The position numbers were made by a program, and so were the translations under genes. Under the pieces are notes generated by a model. It had not been told where the DNA came from and did not search any database. It worked only from the letters and a program-made list of their open reading frames with translations. Of a stretch of DNA of 64,000 bases, positions 1 through 12,471 are shown piece by piece (position 1 is the stretch's first letter; each line of letters begins with the position of its first letter). The stretch is taken from NCBI RefSeq assembly GCF_019393635.1, contig NC_057867.1, positions 1,548,869 through 1,612,868 on the forward strand. Reading direction: 5' to 3'. The stretch is from Dromiciops gliroides (Eukaryota; Chordata; Mammalia; Microbiotheria; Microbiotheriidae).

Positions 1-1172
1 CCATCCATCCATCCTCCATCATCTATCATCCATCCATCCATCCATCCATCCTCCATCCATCTATCATCCATCCATCCATCTATCATCCATCCATCCTCCA
101 TCCATCTATCATCCATCCATCCTCCATCCATCCATCCTCCATCCATCTATCATCCATCCATCCATCCATCATCCATCTATCATCCATCCATCCATCCATC
201 TATCATCCATCTATCATCCATCCATCTATCATCCATCTATCATCCATCTATCATCCATCTATCATCCATCCATCCATCCATCTATCATCTATCCATCCAT
301 CCATCCATCTATCATCCATCTATCATCCATCTATCATCCATCCATCCATCATCCATCCATCCATCTATCATCCATCTATCATCCATCCATCCATCCATCT
401 ATCCATCCATCCATCATCCATCCTCCATCCATCCATCATCCATCCATCCATCCATCCATCTATCATCCATCCTCCATCCATCCATCTATCATCCATCCAT
501 CCATCCATCCATCTATCATCCATTCTCCATCCATCCATCATCCATCCATCCTCCATCCATCTATCATCCATCCATCTATCATCCATCTATCATCCATCCA
601 TCCATCCATCTATCATCTATCCATCCATCCATCCATCTATCATCCATCTATCATCCATCCATCATCCATCCATCCATCCATCTATCATCCATCCATCCAT
701 CCATCCATCATCCATCTATCCATCCATCTATCATCCATCTATCATCCATCCATCCATCTATCATCCATCTATCCATCCATCTATCATCCATCTATCATCC
801 ATCCATCCATCTATCATCCATCTATCATCCATCCATCCATCTATCATCCATCCATCATCCATCTATCATCCATCCATCTATCCATCTATCATCCATCCAT
901 CCATCCATCCATCTATCATCCATCCATCCATCTATCATCCATCTATCATCCATCTATCATCCATCCATCCATCCATCCATCTATCATCCATCCATCTATC
1001 ATCCATCTATCATCCATCCATCCATCCATCTATCATCCATCTATCCATCCATCTATCATCCATCTATCATCCATCTATCCATCCATCTATCATCTATCTA
1101 TCATCCATCTATCATCCATCCATCCATCCATCTGTCCATCAGTCATCTGTCCATCTATCAATCATCCATCCA
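1..1172. repeat. TCCA/TCTATCA satellite-like simple repeat
   Basis: About 1.17 kb made almost wholly of CCAT units, with higher-order variants CCATCCATCTAT and CCATCTATCAT in irregular order. The array continues past the left edge of the window. It decays at its right end (TCTGTCCATCAGTCATCTG) into unique sequence near 1175. Open frames through it are low-complexity artefacts. It lies in the intron before the KLF exon at 2358. Confidence 0.97.
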
Positions 1173-1639
1173 TCAAATTATTGACTGGGTCTCTCTATCT
1201 TGCCCAGGCTGTAAGTAAAGGTTGCTAATAGGCCATGATCCCACTGCTAATTGGCACAAACCTCTCTGGGAGATTCTCTAGGTTGTGAGTGACTGAAGTG
1301 GTGTTTCTGATTTGGTCTGGGGCCTGGTTATTCCTTGGTTATTCCACTGTAGGCTTACATGTGGGGCTAAAGGCTAGAACTGAGTCCCTGGTCTGCTCCT
1401 GGGCTCAGAGCCCCACATCTATGGCTCTGGAAATTGCTCCCTGTTAGGGCCAACATTCACAACCCACTCCTCTCTGCCTTGGATCTGGAGCCCAGAATTG
1501 GGTAGTAGGGGGCAGAGCTGCCAGTTGGTAGGGATTCCCTGGCATCTCTTTCTGCCTCAGTGCCCAGTACTGGCCCTCTGGTCTCAGTATCTTCAAGATC
1601 TTGCTTTCTCCTCAAGCCATGAGGGATGGGTTGGAGAGA

Positions 1640-1896
1640 TGACTCACTCTTATGTTTTCTTGGCTTTTCCAGTCAGAATCCCATCTTCTATAGGAAACCT
1701 TTCCAAACCCCTCTTAATTCTGATATCTTTCCTCTTCTGTTATCCTGTTCTTTTTTGTTTGCTCATTGTCTCCCCCATTAGACAAGGAGCTCATGCTCCT
1801 TGAATGCAGGGCCTGTATTTTACCTCTTTTTGTACCCCCAGCACTTAGCACAGTGCCTGGTGCTTAATAAATGGTTTATTGACTGACTGACAATTC
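1640..1896 (+). repeat. L2 LINE 3' end
   Basis: The segment carries the typical L2 3' landmarks: TTGTCTCCCCCATTAGA, then GAGCTC..CCTTGAATGCAGGGCC, then AGCACTTAGCACAGTGCCTGG and AATAAATGGTTTATTGACTGA. It is an old 5'-truncated copy inside the intron of the first KLF gene. The 101-residue open frame over it is a relic of the element. Confidence 0.85.
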
Positions 1897-1968
1897 AGTC
1901 TGGTCCTTTTTCTTGATTGTTGTGAAGGATTCATCTGGAGCTCAGCTCTATGGCTTCCTCTCTGCCGG

Positions 1969-2103
1969 TTTTTTTTTGGGGGGCAGGGTAATGAGGGTTA
2001 AGGGTCACACAGCTAGTAAGTGTCAAGTGTCCATGGTCGGATTTGAACTCAGGTCCTCCTGAATCCAGGGCCAGTGCTATATTCACTGCACTACCTAGTC
2101 CCC
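1969..2103 (-). mobile_element. WSINE1-type SINE, antisense
   Basis: Reverse-oriented SINE: a T-run (the tail), GGGTCACACAGCTAGTAAGTG, then GGATTTGAACTCAGGTCCTC and CACTACCTAGTCCCC. It diverges more than most copies here, so it is probably among the older insertions. Confidence 0.9.
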
Positions 2104-2191
2104 ATACAGACTGGCAGAGGACTCATCTGTAAGCCAGCAGCTTGCACATATTTACATGGGTTCTGACAGGAGAGTATAGATAGCCCTTTGA

Positions 2192-2539
<348 letters not shown>

Positions 2540-5130
2540 GCCTGGTTGCCGCCACCTCCTCTTCTCCCTCCTCTCCTCCCCTTCTCTTCCCTCTTCTCCC
2601 TCCTTTCTTCCTCTTCTCCTTCCTCCTTTCCGTCCTCCTCTTCCTCTTCTCCTTTCCCATCCCATAGTCACCATCACCACCACCACCACCACCACCACGA
2701 GGTCCTCTGCTTTGGCAGTGCTGCCAGGAGGGAGCCACAGCAGCGCCTAGAGGGAGAGTGAGGAGGGTGAGCCAGGGTGGCTTCCTGTTGACCTCCTCAG
2801 GCCCCAGGCCTGGCCTCGCCGACAGCCAGGCTAGGCTTCAGCCCAGAACGGGTGGCTTCCACGATTACCTCTGTGCTACAAGTGAACAGAAGCTGTGAGC
2901 TCATGTATGGGCTGAGCTAACCCTGTTTTCTCTCTTCTTTCCTGCTGTTTCTTTTTCCTTCCTGTTCCACCTTCTACCCAGCTCTTGCCCTGCTTCGGAT
3001 CAGTGTTTGGAGTGAGTTGGCCGGTAACTTTCTGATACCCCCTTCTCTCATCTAGGCCCTTGAGGGACATGAGTGCAAAGTAATTTGTCATTGCCCTAAC
3101 TGAGCTTCCCCCTTCCCCCTTTCCATCCCCCCTCCCCCAAGGCCCCAAGCCCATTGCCCAGAAGTAGCAGGCTGCTGGGTTCAAGCTAAGCTTGGGGAGT
3201 TGCTGTCCATGGTGACTTAGTTGAGGCTGCCATGCCCCTTGGCCAAGAGAAGCCACAAGCAGGAGGTAGGGCCTTGGTTAGATGGCAGCTTTTAGCAGGG
3301 CTGGGGGCTGCTGGGTGATCAGGCACTTTTCTTCCCAGGAAACTGGCAAGTTCCCTGGGATCTTTCTCCAAGACTGAGCCCCAGCAGTGGAACCCAGAGG
3401 ACCAGTTGGCAGCTACTTCAGGGTACCTCCTGCTGCCCACTTACCTGCCAATGGACTCGGATGCTGAGTAAGCTTCTGCTGCCTCCTTACAGTCAGGCCA
3501 GCAGGGCTCATTTAGAAACAGTGTTTCCCAATACACCAGCAGTCAATATTTTGGACCCTACCCGAGAATAGAGAAAATCGGGTGGCACGAGCCCCATGTC
3601 CTGACCTTGTCCTACTCCTGGGGAGGGTGCAGGAGAGAAATGGCAGCAATTTCTGGGGCTTCTCTGCCTCTTCTCATGAGCAGGAGGCCATCAGGACATG
3701 TTTTCTCCCCGTGACCTTCCCCCCTTCCCTTCTCAATTGAGGTCCCCTGAGCCGGAGCCATCCTCCGGGGAAGGCTCCCCTAGCCGCTTCGTTTTTCTCT
3801 CCACCTTTTGCCTGCTTTTTTTCTAGTTGGGTGCTTTGCCCCCTGCCTACCAGGGACCTTCTGGCCTTGGTGTTTGTTGGTATGGGAATCTTGGGGGCTT
3901 AGCTGGGCTCAGCTGGGCCCCGCGCTCTCACAGTGCCTTCTGCACTGAGGGCTTCCTATGTCAGTTGACCTGAGCCAGGCCTGACATTTTCCCGCCTTGT
4001 CTTCCACTTTCCCCAAAGGGATTGCTAATCACATGACTGGGGACAAGGACTGTATTTGTAGCCAACGCTTTTGGCTCCAAGGAAACGCCCCCGCTGGAGG
4101 GTGTCAAGGGTGTGCTCCTTAGCCTGATGTGTAGGCAAGCATAGCTAGGCGCTGAAGGAGTAGTGAGAGGGGAGGGCTCCCTAGCGTGCCTCCTCCCCCA
4201 CTTGGCACCAGATACACTGGCAAGTTCCAGACTCAGGAACTGGGGAACCCCAAGTTGATGGCATCAGTTTCCAAATGGATGCCTTTAGGGGAGGGGCATC
4301 CTCACCAGTACCCTATGATTTGGGATTTATGGGGAGGCCTGGCTTTGTTTTTGATGTTCTGGTTCTGATGTTAAAACAAGTTTACATTTCTTAAGCACAT
4401 TTTGGCTGGTGGGCGGGAGAAGGGTCCTGGGTGAGTTAACAAAATAGCTGGGTTGGGGGGGGGGAGATGTTGCAGGGGATGAGAGCCAGCCCCCCCAGGT
4501 GTCTGGGGATGATCTGAACTCAGGGCTCATGGGACATTATTGTCTTGGGCTGGCCAAAGCGTCGTTGTTGCGCACCGTGCGGCAAGTTTGGCAGTCTGAC
4601 TCTTCTTGTGTTTGACTTGGACATGTTTCTACAGAGCCTCGGTCAGTGCAGTACATAGAAATGGGCTGTTGGGCTGCCGCTTTCGGGCACTAGATCCTGG
4701 CCTTGGCAGCTGAGGGGCGCTGATGGGCCCTGCCCCCGTGCTCAGCACCAGGTGGGCTCTGCTTCTTCTTGGCCTTCACGGCTTCCTGGGCCCTGCCTGT
4801 TGGTCGTACAGGGTCAGAGTCAGAAGAATTTCTCTGCAGCCTGCAGAAGCGAGTGCAGGCTCTCGGAGGGAATCTCATGGGGGCAGCCCCTCCTTGATTT
4901 CCCTGAAAGGGAAAGTTCAGCCTCTGCTCAAACACTGGAAGTGACAGGGAGCTCACTACCTCCAGAGGCAGCCCCTTTTATCTACAAGTGTTTTCTTGGG
5001 GCTACAAGGCCAACTGCCCCACTCTGCATAGCCCTTCTCTCCCAGGTCTCTCCACCTCCTGGTCTCAGGCACAACCCTTTTCCCAGGGATCTCTTCAATG
5101 AAAAATAAAATTTAAGTACAATTTTTTCCT
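2540..5130 (+). other. 3' UTR of the KLF3/8/12-group gene (inferred)
   Basis: From the stop codon to the first good poly(A) signal there is about 2.6 kb with almost no interspersed repeats. It begins with a long C/T tract (2546-2660) and a (CAC)n run (about 2667-2698). No second conserved frame is visible. The repeat-free character up to 5.1 kb and the AT-rich end with AATAAA fit a long terminal-exon UTR, as is usual for KLF genes. The extent is inferred; no transcript evidence is available. Confidence 0.55.
5104..5109 (+). promoter_or_regulatory. poly(A) signal AATAAA
   Basis: AATAAA sits in an AT-rich stretch, followed by TTTTTTCCTGTG and GT-rich sequence near 5230. It is the first canonical plus-strand signal after the stop codon at 2539. 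Confidence 0.6.
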
Positions 5131-5464
5131 GTGATTACTGTTTGATTTGTATAGACTTTTAGAAAACTTTATACTGTATAGTGTACAGGTCTATTGTTTA
5201 TAGCTGATTAAATAGTTAATTAAATATAGTGTGTGTGGTTATTTCTGTGCAAGTCAGGGGTGGGGGGAAGGGAAAGGAGCAGACTTCCCCAGCCGCCTCT
5301 CCACTTAGAGGCTATGGGCCCAGCAGTATTAAACCCTGCAGGGACTCTGATAACTGCCAGGTAGGTGATGCTCTAGTGGCATGCTTTAGGGCCCTGTGTT
5401 TATCCTGGCATGTCTCCTGTCTTCCCAGGTAGTTGTTGGAAAGGACCAGCTACTGACAATGGAA

Positions 5465-5757
5465 TTCTGTCTCTATGTCTCTGTGTCTCGTTCTGTCTCT
5501 CTGTTTCACTCTGTCTCTGTCTCTGTGTCTTTGTCTCACTGTCTCTGTCTCACTCTCTCCGTTTCTGTCTGCCTCTGTCTCACTGTCTGTCTCACTCTGT
5601 CTCCTGTCTGTCTCTGCGTCTCTGTCTCTCTGTGTGTTGCACTCTCTCTCTGTCTCTCTCTCTCTCTCTCTCCATCTCTGTCTCTGTCTTTGTCTCTCTC
5701 TGGCTCACTTTCTGTCTTTCTGTCTCTGTCTCACTGTCTCTGTCTCTCTCTAGTTCA
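5465..5757. repeat. (TGTCTC)n / CT-rich low-complexity tract
   Basis: A near-pure pyrimidine-rich strand of CTCTGTCTC variants. Three overlapping Ser/Leu/Val-rich frames across it are artefacts of the repeat. Confidence 0.95.
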
Positions 5758-7452
5758 GCTGGTGAGTATCTCAGAGGCTTTCTCTACAGCTGGCAATCTC
5801 TTTAGAAGCATAGAACTGCTCCAGGAAATTGTGCCTGCTAGCTCTCCTACTCCTCTACGTGGTGGGGTTGAGCGGGGGGGGGGGGGGGCGCAGGGAGGGC
5901 AAGCTCGGAAGCCAATGAGGAAACCGATCATGAGGACCTGGTGCTGCCCCCTAACCTTGTCTCTTTCTTTCTCCGAGTAGGTGAGGGCAAGTGCCATGGG
6001 TCTAAAGTTAGGAGACACCAGAAATCCGCTTTCCTCCCCTTCCTCCTGCCCCTACTTTTTCCAACCCCATATTTTGGAATGGTCTGGCAGTGACGCTTTG
6101 GCATGGATGGGATGAAGGCCCTGCAGAGGGGTGGGCTGGGGCAGAGCTAGCATGTCTTCAAAGACTACTCATATATCAAGTCTTAGATCTCCATGCATCA
6201 AGTTGCTTCAGGAGTTTCTGTCTTCCAGCTTCGAGAGAAAAAGGAAAGACTTGGAAGACAGAAACCTGCAGTGGAGCTGGCCTCTTCCATCTTCTCTCTC
6301 CAAGCCTGATTAGTCCTACCCCAATGGGCCTTGGGACAGGGGTCATTATTTCGTATCAGGTGCCAATAGAAAGCTTCACTGTGACATAACTTTTCATTTC
6401 CCAGAAGGCTGAGTGGGTGAGGACCACCAGAGATGGTAACATGGGCTACTGACAAGCATCTACCAGGAGGTTGCTCCAGTGCCACCTAGTGGACAGAACC
6501 CTGGACGCAGAATAAGCAAAGCAGGCGGGGACCATTTGTCTTTGGCTACCACAGGGGCACTATCATGGATGCTAGGAAGGCTGCTGTGAATGAATGAGGA
6601 AGTCCTTTGCCCTAACCCTGCCCTCTTTATTGGTGGAAATATGGCCATGAGTCCTATCATTTACAAACTGTGTGCCTTTGGGTAAATCACTCTCTAGGCC
6701 TCAGTTTCCTTTTCTGTAAAAAGAGTCCAGGTTAGCGGTTTTCTACTAAATGCTTTTCCAATAAAGTTTCTTTCAGCTTTAAATCAGTCTGTTCCCTGCA
6801 ATCTCCCTCACCTAGTCTATGTGGGCATCTTGCTTGGGTCACCTTGGGCAAATTTCACACTGCTCATGGCTCTTGGTTTGCCTTTCTGATGGCCTCATTA
6901 ACCTGTTTGTAAAACCGGGACCCTGAGCACTTCAGTGGATATTTGTGGCAATAACTGGGGCATCTTAGGATGAATGATGTTATATTTACATGCTGGTGAG
7001 GGAAGAAGGGGGGAGCAGGAGGAGGCAGAGGGGAGGAGGGGGAGAGCTGAGCCCTCAGCTCCACGCTTCTGCGCCATCGCAGGCTCTTTTCTGAGCCCTG
7101 GCACTAGCCTCATGTGGGTTCCTATGAATGGCTCCATTTCTCCCTGACAGAGCCCTCATCAGGGCCCTCCCTTTCCTGGCACCAGCCAGGATGATGGGGA
7201 CTGTTTCTTCTGAACACACCGTTCCAGGTGTGGGCTGACGGAGGCTGAGCAGAACAGGGCTCCTACCTGTTACCTCCCTGTTCTTGGCGCTCTTTTCGTT
7301 ACTGCCTCTTACTGACCTTGCAGGCCACTCAGGTCCCCAGTTATTTTCTCAGAGAACTTTTGTCTAGCCAGGCCTCCCCCATCCTGCACTTGGAAAATTG
7401 ATTGGATGTATGGGTGAGCATCCACATCTTCGCAGAGTAAGTGTGCCCTTTC
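5758..7452. other. Intergenic stretch, no gene seen
   Basis: Mostly unique sequence with a G17 run near 5873 and one MIR relic (about 6660-6790). I find no codon-structured frame, promoter or RNA gene. Confidence 0.6.
6660..6790 (+). repeat. MIR-type SINE relic
   Basis: It has the MIR core order TGTGCCTTTGGGTAAATCAC, CTAGGCCTCAGTTTCC, TCTGTAAAA. Old, without clear ends. Confidence 0.7.
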
Positions 7453-7626
7453 CTTTTTGTTTTGTTTTGTCTTTTTTTTTTGTTTTTGGTGAGGCAATTG
7501 GGGTTAAGTGACTTGCCCAGGGTCACACAGCTAGTAAGTGTGTAAAGTGTCTGAGGCTGGATTTGAACTCAGGTACTCCTGAATCCAGGGCCAGTCCTCT
7601 ATCCACTGCGCCACCTAGCTGCCCCC
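7453..7626 (-). mobile_element. WSINE1-type SINE, antisense, with target duplication
   Basis: Full-length antisense copy ending in CCACCTAGCTGCCCC. It is flanked by the 15 bp duplication TAAGTGTGCCCTTTC at 7438-7452 and 7627-7641, both intact. The long T-rich start is the A-tail of the element. Confidence 0.95.
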
Positions 7627-7917
7627 TAAGTGTGCCCTTTCTATACCCACACCCCCATTCGAAGCTTTACCAAGAGATGACAAGGAAACTCACAATCACG
7701 GCGGGGGGGGGATGTGGAAACCCATTTAAACACAAATACATCTTCCTAGGGAGATGGGGAAATCAAGATGGCCAAGACTTTTGTGGGGAGATGGACACGA
7801 GGATCACACCCATGCTTACCCTCATATCTTCCTGTGTTTGTGTTTCTATGTGTTTCCTCATCTTTATGTTAGGGTCCCTGTGTATATGGAAGCAGTGACA
7901 TTCACTCAATGTGAGTG

Positions 7918-7946
7918 AGGGTGTGTGTGTGTGTGTGTGTGTGTGT
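7918..7946. repeat. (GT)n microsatellite
   Basis: About 14 GT units in plain intergenic DNA. Confidence 0.9.
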
Positions 7947-8254
7947 ATTTTTCCCTTCTACCTATGAAATTGTGGTTGTATAGCTCCCCAGGTGGTGTGT
8001 GGGTGAACATATTCCCTCGTGTGAGGTTGTAACTCAGTATCCATGAAAGGGAATGTGTGTATGTTGAACAACTGGGGGTGGGGTCAGTCAGGAAAAGGTT
8101 CTTCTGGGAGGTAGCTCAGGGTTCCAAGAGTCAGAAGTGAGGGGGGAGAACCTCCCAGGCTTGGAGAACAGGCAGCTCAAGGGCACAGACAGTGGATGCT
8201 CAATGAGGAAGAGCAATAGTAGAGCTGGATAGAACATGGAGTGTGTGAGAGGGA

Positions 8255-10510
8255 GTAATGTCAGTCAAGAAACATCTGCTAAGTGCCTACTATGTGCCAG
8301 GCACTGTGCTTAACACAGAGGCAAGACAAGGAGCTTCCAACATGTGGACAAAGAAGTACAGGATGCATAGAAGAGAATGACCAGAGGGAAGGCCCTGGGG
8401 CAGGTTTCCAGTACAAGGGGGGCTTTAGAAGGGAATCCAGGGAGGTCAGGAGTCAGAGCAGAGGAGGGAGACCTTTCCAGGCATGGGGACAGATAGAGAA
8501 AACGCCCAGGGCTGAGACATGGAACATGGAGGGGAGGGGGCCCTTCATAGTAATACAGAAGGCACGGGCTGGGGAGAAGAGGGTTTAGGAAGAAAGAGAA
8601 TGAAAGGCAGCTGGAGGTCTGCAGAGAGGCTGAGGCAGGATGGGTAGGCCTGCCAATAATCCCTGGTTCCAAAGAGCTTAAATTCTGCTGGTGTCCAATG
8701 TTGGCCAAATGTCCACATGTCCAAAAGAGATGCACACGGAAGGGCAAAGTCCCACTCAACCCCCAATGCAAATAGGACTTGAGGAAGTAGAGGGAGGGTA
8801 CTAGCAGTTGGGGTACCAGCGGTGGGGATCAGGAAAGGCTTTATTTAGAAAGTGGTGCTTGACCTGAGCCTTAAATGAAGTCATGGATTCTAAGGTGTGA
8901 GGGACAAAGGCCCAGAGGTGGGAGATGGGTGAATCTGGTCATACCATAGCAGGTGGGAAAGGCCAGAAAAATGATACTAGAGACAATAGGGAGCCATGTG
9001 GATTTAATGCTCAGAGGAGGCACGTGGTCATACATGTGGAGAATGTATTGGAGAGGGGAAAACAAGGGCTCAGGAGAGAGACTGGGGTGAAATCTACCAA
9101 TCTGGGAGCTATCTGCATCCAGATCGCTAAGTGAAAGAGGCCAGAAAGAGAGGCCAGAGCCCAGGACAAAGTATCCTTAATTAGAGGGAGAGATATGAAT
9201 GATGAATCAGCAAAGGACACTGAGGAGCAGACAGGTGAGCAGGAGGAGAGGATTCAGAAGAGGGTGAGGGGCAGTGTCAGAGGCCACAGAGAGGTCAGCA
9301 AGGATGAAGACTGAGAAAAGGCCCTTGGCTGTGGCACTAGGAATGTTGGGGCACAGTTTCAGTGGAATGATGAGGTTAGAAGCCAGACTGCAGAGAGTTA
9401 AGAAGAGAATGAGGGGAGAGAGAATAGAAGCAAGGGAGGAGACAGAATTTTCTTGGAGTTTGGCTGTGAAAGGGAGGTGAGATAGAGGATGATAGCTTGA
9501 GGGGATGGTAGGATCTAGTAGAGGTTTTTTAAAGGTGAGGATGTACTTGAGTGTGTTTGTGGACAGTAAGGAAGTAACCAGGAGGTTGGAGAGAGAGAGA
9601 GGAGGGAGGGAGACAGAGACAGAAAGACAGAAGGGGAAAGAGAGGGGGGAATCTGCTAGAGAATAATAGGGTACCTAAAGAGGGGAGGACTTCTCCCTCA
9701 TCATTAGAGATTAGAGGAAAGGAGGAGAGAGTGGGGGATGACGTCAAGGGGTAAGAGGATATAGAGAATGGAAGAAGAGGGAGCTCAGTGAATGGCTTCT
9801 CTTAGGAAGATGAAATCCTCAGCTGAGGATTTGAGGAAAAGCGTTGTGGCTGTGGGATAGAGAAGCACTTAAGGAGATTGGAAAAGGAGGCCCACCTCTT
9901 CTTTGGTAAGTAGAGCAAAAGGGAACATGATGATTGAGAAAATGAGGGCTGCTGTTGAGGGTATTTGAGATGTAGAATCCAAGAGAAGAGGGAGCTTACA
10001 AGGGTTGCCTTTCATTTTTCCAGGAAAGAATGGAGTGCAGCCCTCTGGAGAGTGAAAGGGAGGAGCAGAGTATAGGTGACTTAAGGAGAGAAGAGATTTC
10101 AGCAGATGCTGTGGAGAGAGGTATAGGGAATCCATCAAAATAGTCCAAAGAAATCTGCTGCTCAGGAGGGTGGTTTCCTGCAGTGGGGACAAGAGCTGGG
10201 CTTTGACAAGGGATGAGCAGGGAGAGGACAAGGGGAGCATGGGAGGGGAAATGAGGAGTTGGACCAGTTCCTGATAAGGTGGGTGGAGATTGGGAAGGGA
10301 GGTCAGGGAAACCAGAACAGGTCTAAGCACCTGGGACAGCTCCCAGGGCAAAGGTAGCTGCCGAAGCATTGGAGGAGTGAGGTCTGGGGAGAGGCCAGAA
10401 AGAGGGGTGACACTTGTGGCAGGGGACAAGATTAGGGTTAGGGTGCTAAGGGAGTGGGAAGGGGCAAAGCTATTGGGAAGCAACAATGATACAAAAAGAT
10501 CAGCAAAAGA
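8255..10510 (-). repeat. Long L2 LINE remnant, antisense
   Basis: Starts with the reverse of the L2 3' end (AAGTGCCTACTATGTGCCAG), then GGGAATCCAGGGAGGTCAGG and CTTTCCAGGCATGGGGACAG, typical of antisense L2 3' UTR. From about 9.2 to 9.5 kb (GGATGAAGACTGAGAAAAGG, TTTCAGTGGAATGATGAGG) it corresponds to the reverse-transcriptase part, and further upstream L2 coding sequence appears to reach about 10.5 kb. At over 2 kb it is unusually long for L2. Frames are broken throughout, and the 205-residue minus-strand frame at 9869-10486 is part of this relic. Confidence 0.75.
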
Positions 10511-10649
10511 TCAGAAGGTTTGGTGGGGTTTTGTATTTTAAAGAAATGACCATCTGCGAGGTTTTCTCTGCTGTTAGTATCTCTGAACCTGTGGGTCACG
10601 AGAGAGGCAGGTAGGCCTTGGCCCAAAGAGATCCAACTACTTGGGCTGG

Positions 10650-12200
10650 AACCTCTGGTCTATGGAGGTCTATGGAGGATGGTGACCCTTTTCTCCTTGG
10701 TGATGGTTGTAGGGGCTGGGCTGGAAGTAGAACAGTAGTCTGGGACTATCTGTTGGAGCCAGCTTTTCAGCAGATGGTAGGGATGTCTGGCCTTTTCTGA
10801 AATCTACTTTTTTGTTTTTGTTTTTGTTTTTTTTTTGCGGGGCAATGGGGTTAAGTGACTTGCCCAGGGTCACACAGCTAGTAAGTGTCAAGTGTCTGAG
10901 GCTGGATTTGAACTCAGGTACTCCTGAATCCAGGGCCAGCGCTTTAACCACTGGGCCATCTAGCTGCCCCCTGCAATCTACTCTTGATGCATGTGGGGGC
11001 TAGTCTGGGGGATGCTGTCCCTTCCAGGGTTGGATGGCAGTTGCTACTGGTGGTGGCAAGAATGGTCCAGCCCAGCGGCTGGGAGCAGCCCTGGTGGTGG
11101 GGATAATGGCAGTCCTGGGGATCCTGGGTTTATCTGTCCATCAATGGCATCTGGTGGTGGGCATGCAGGCCCCTTCTCTAACTCAACAATGTGTGTAAGG
11201 GTTGAACTGAAAGCAGACAGTGTGTTAAGGTTGGGCACTGGTGCTCCCAGGGCTCTTGAGCTTAACCAGTATGTTGTAGTGGGAGAGGGATGCCTGGCTC
11301 CTCTCTAGGATGGCTTTGGGGAACCCGGCAGGAAGCTGTATTAATGGTCCTTGGACTCTTGGGTTTACCTGCACAGCAGTGTCAGGAGGCTTCCTTTTTT
11401 CTCCTCATTGGTGGCTTCAAGGGGTTGGGCTGGAAGCAAGACTGGAGGCACTTCAAGTCCTGGGGCACTTGAGCTGACCTGCCTACTTGGTGGTGGTGGC
11501 TGCAGGGGCTGAAAGCAAGAAAGTTGGGTTGGGAGCAATGGAAATTGGACTCTGCCTATTGGTGGTAGCTGGTCAGCAAGTGGTGTTGGCCCCACCCCCA
11601 GCACTGCTCCCCTCCATGATGGCTTCAGGAAGCAAGGCTGCTGCTGGTAGAGGACACTCATGCTAATCTGTTAGTTGGTGGCAGCTAGTCAGCAGTTTGT
11701 GGGTGTCTGGGGGAGAGGGGGGTCAATGCCATTCCTGTGGCTTGTGGGCTTATTTGCCCATTGGTAGCAGCTGCTCAGTAGTTGGTGGTGATGTCCAGCC
11801 CATTATCTAAGGAATTTTACACAATTACACAAATGGCTTGTGCAAGGACTAGGCTGGAAACAACTCAATGGTCTGAAGAGCATCCCTCCTTTGCTGCCTG
11901 TGGCTGGCAGCTGGTTGGCACTTGGTGTGGGTGGTGGATGGCATGGTGAGTCCCTAGGATTTGCTTCCCTGAGGATGCCTGTGGGGACTGGGATGGATGC
12001 AGGTCAGGCCATCTGGGAGGTGCCTCCAGTGCTGAGGTTTGTGGGCTCACACCAAAAGCACTCATCTGCAGTAGCTGGCCAGCAGGTATTAGTGGCTAGT
12101 ATTGGTAGGGGTGGGGGATGGGGTTGGGGGTGGGGATGGGGGTGTGTATGGTTCTCCACAACGATGGATGCAGGGAGGTTGGAAGCAGGGGTTTCTACAT
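10650..12200 (+). repeat. Diverged tandem array, about 110 bp units
   Basis: A recurring motif set can be read many times: GGCTGGAAGCAAG-like, then GGGTTTATCTGCCCATTGG-like, then GGTGGCAGCTGGTCAGCAG-like, then TGGTGGTGATGTC-like. Anchors include CTATCTGTTGGAGCC (about 10747), GGGTTTATCTGTCCATC (about 11127), GGGTTTACCTGCACAGC (about 11361), GAGCTGACCTGCCTACTTGG (about 11470), ACTCTGCCTATTGGTGG (about 11550), GCTAATCTGTTAGTTGG (about 11663) and GGCTTATTTGCCCATTGG (about 11749). Copies are highly diverged and unequal in length. A SINE (10808-10971) split the array. Confidence 0.55.
10808..10971 (-). mobile_element. WSINE1-type SINE, antisense
   Basis: Full-length antisense copy from a T/G-rich tail to CCATCTAGCTGCCCC. 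AATCTACT recurs on both sides as a weak target duplication. It is inserted into the diverged tandem array, so it is younger than the array. Confidence 0.93.
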
Positions 12201-12283
12201 GTTGAAGTGGGAGTTGTTTTTCCTTAGGAGGTAATCAGGAAGAGAAGACTTGATCCTGAAGGTTGGCAGTGAGAGTGAAAATG

Positions 12284-12470
12284 GGGGTGCCACAGTGCAC
12301 AGAGTGCTGGACCTGGAGTCAAGAGGACTTACTTGAGTTCAAATCTAGCTTCAGACACTTGCTAGCTGTGTGATCCTGGACAAGTCATTTAACCTCTGGC
12401 TACCCCAGTTTCCATACCTGTAAAATGGTAATAACAATAACACCTATTTCCCAGGGTTGTTGTGAAGATC
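12284..12470 (+). repeat. MIR/CORE-type SINE relic
   Basis: GGTGCCACAGTGCACAGAGTG, GGAGTCAAGAGGAC, GAGTTCAAATCTAGC, TGTGATCCTGGACAAGTCA, TGTAAAATGGTAATAACA and CCAGGGTTGTTGTGAAGATC occur in canonical order. It is more complete than most MIR copies here. Confidence 0.85.
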
Positions 12471-12471
12471 A

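Noticed and set aside
368-586. 72-residue minus-strand frame of Met-Asp-Asp-Gly-Trp repeats
   Set aside because: It is the translation of the TCCA/TCTATCA array; no coding signal.
1-1172. Possible CRISPR-like direct repeat array
   Set aside because: Tetranucleotide satellite without unique spacers, in a mammalian genome.
5396-5980. 194-residue Ser/Leu/Val-rich frame
   Set aside because: It lies across a (TGTCTC)n tract; three overlapping frames are equally open, as expected of a repeat.
9869-10486. 205-residue minus-strand frame
   Set aside because: It falls inside the antisense L2 remnant; not a host gene.
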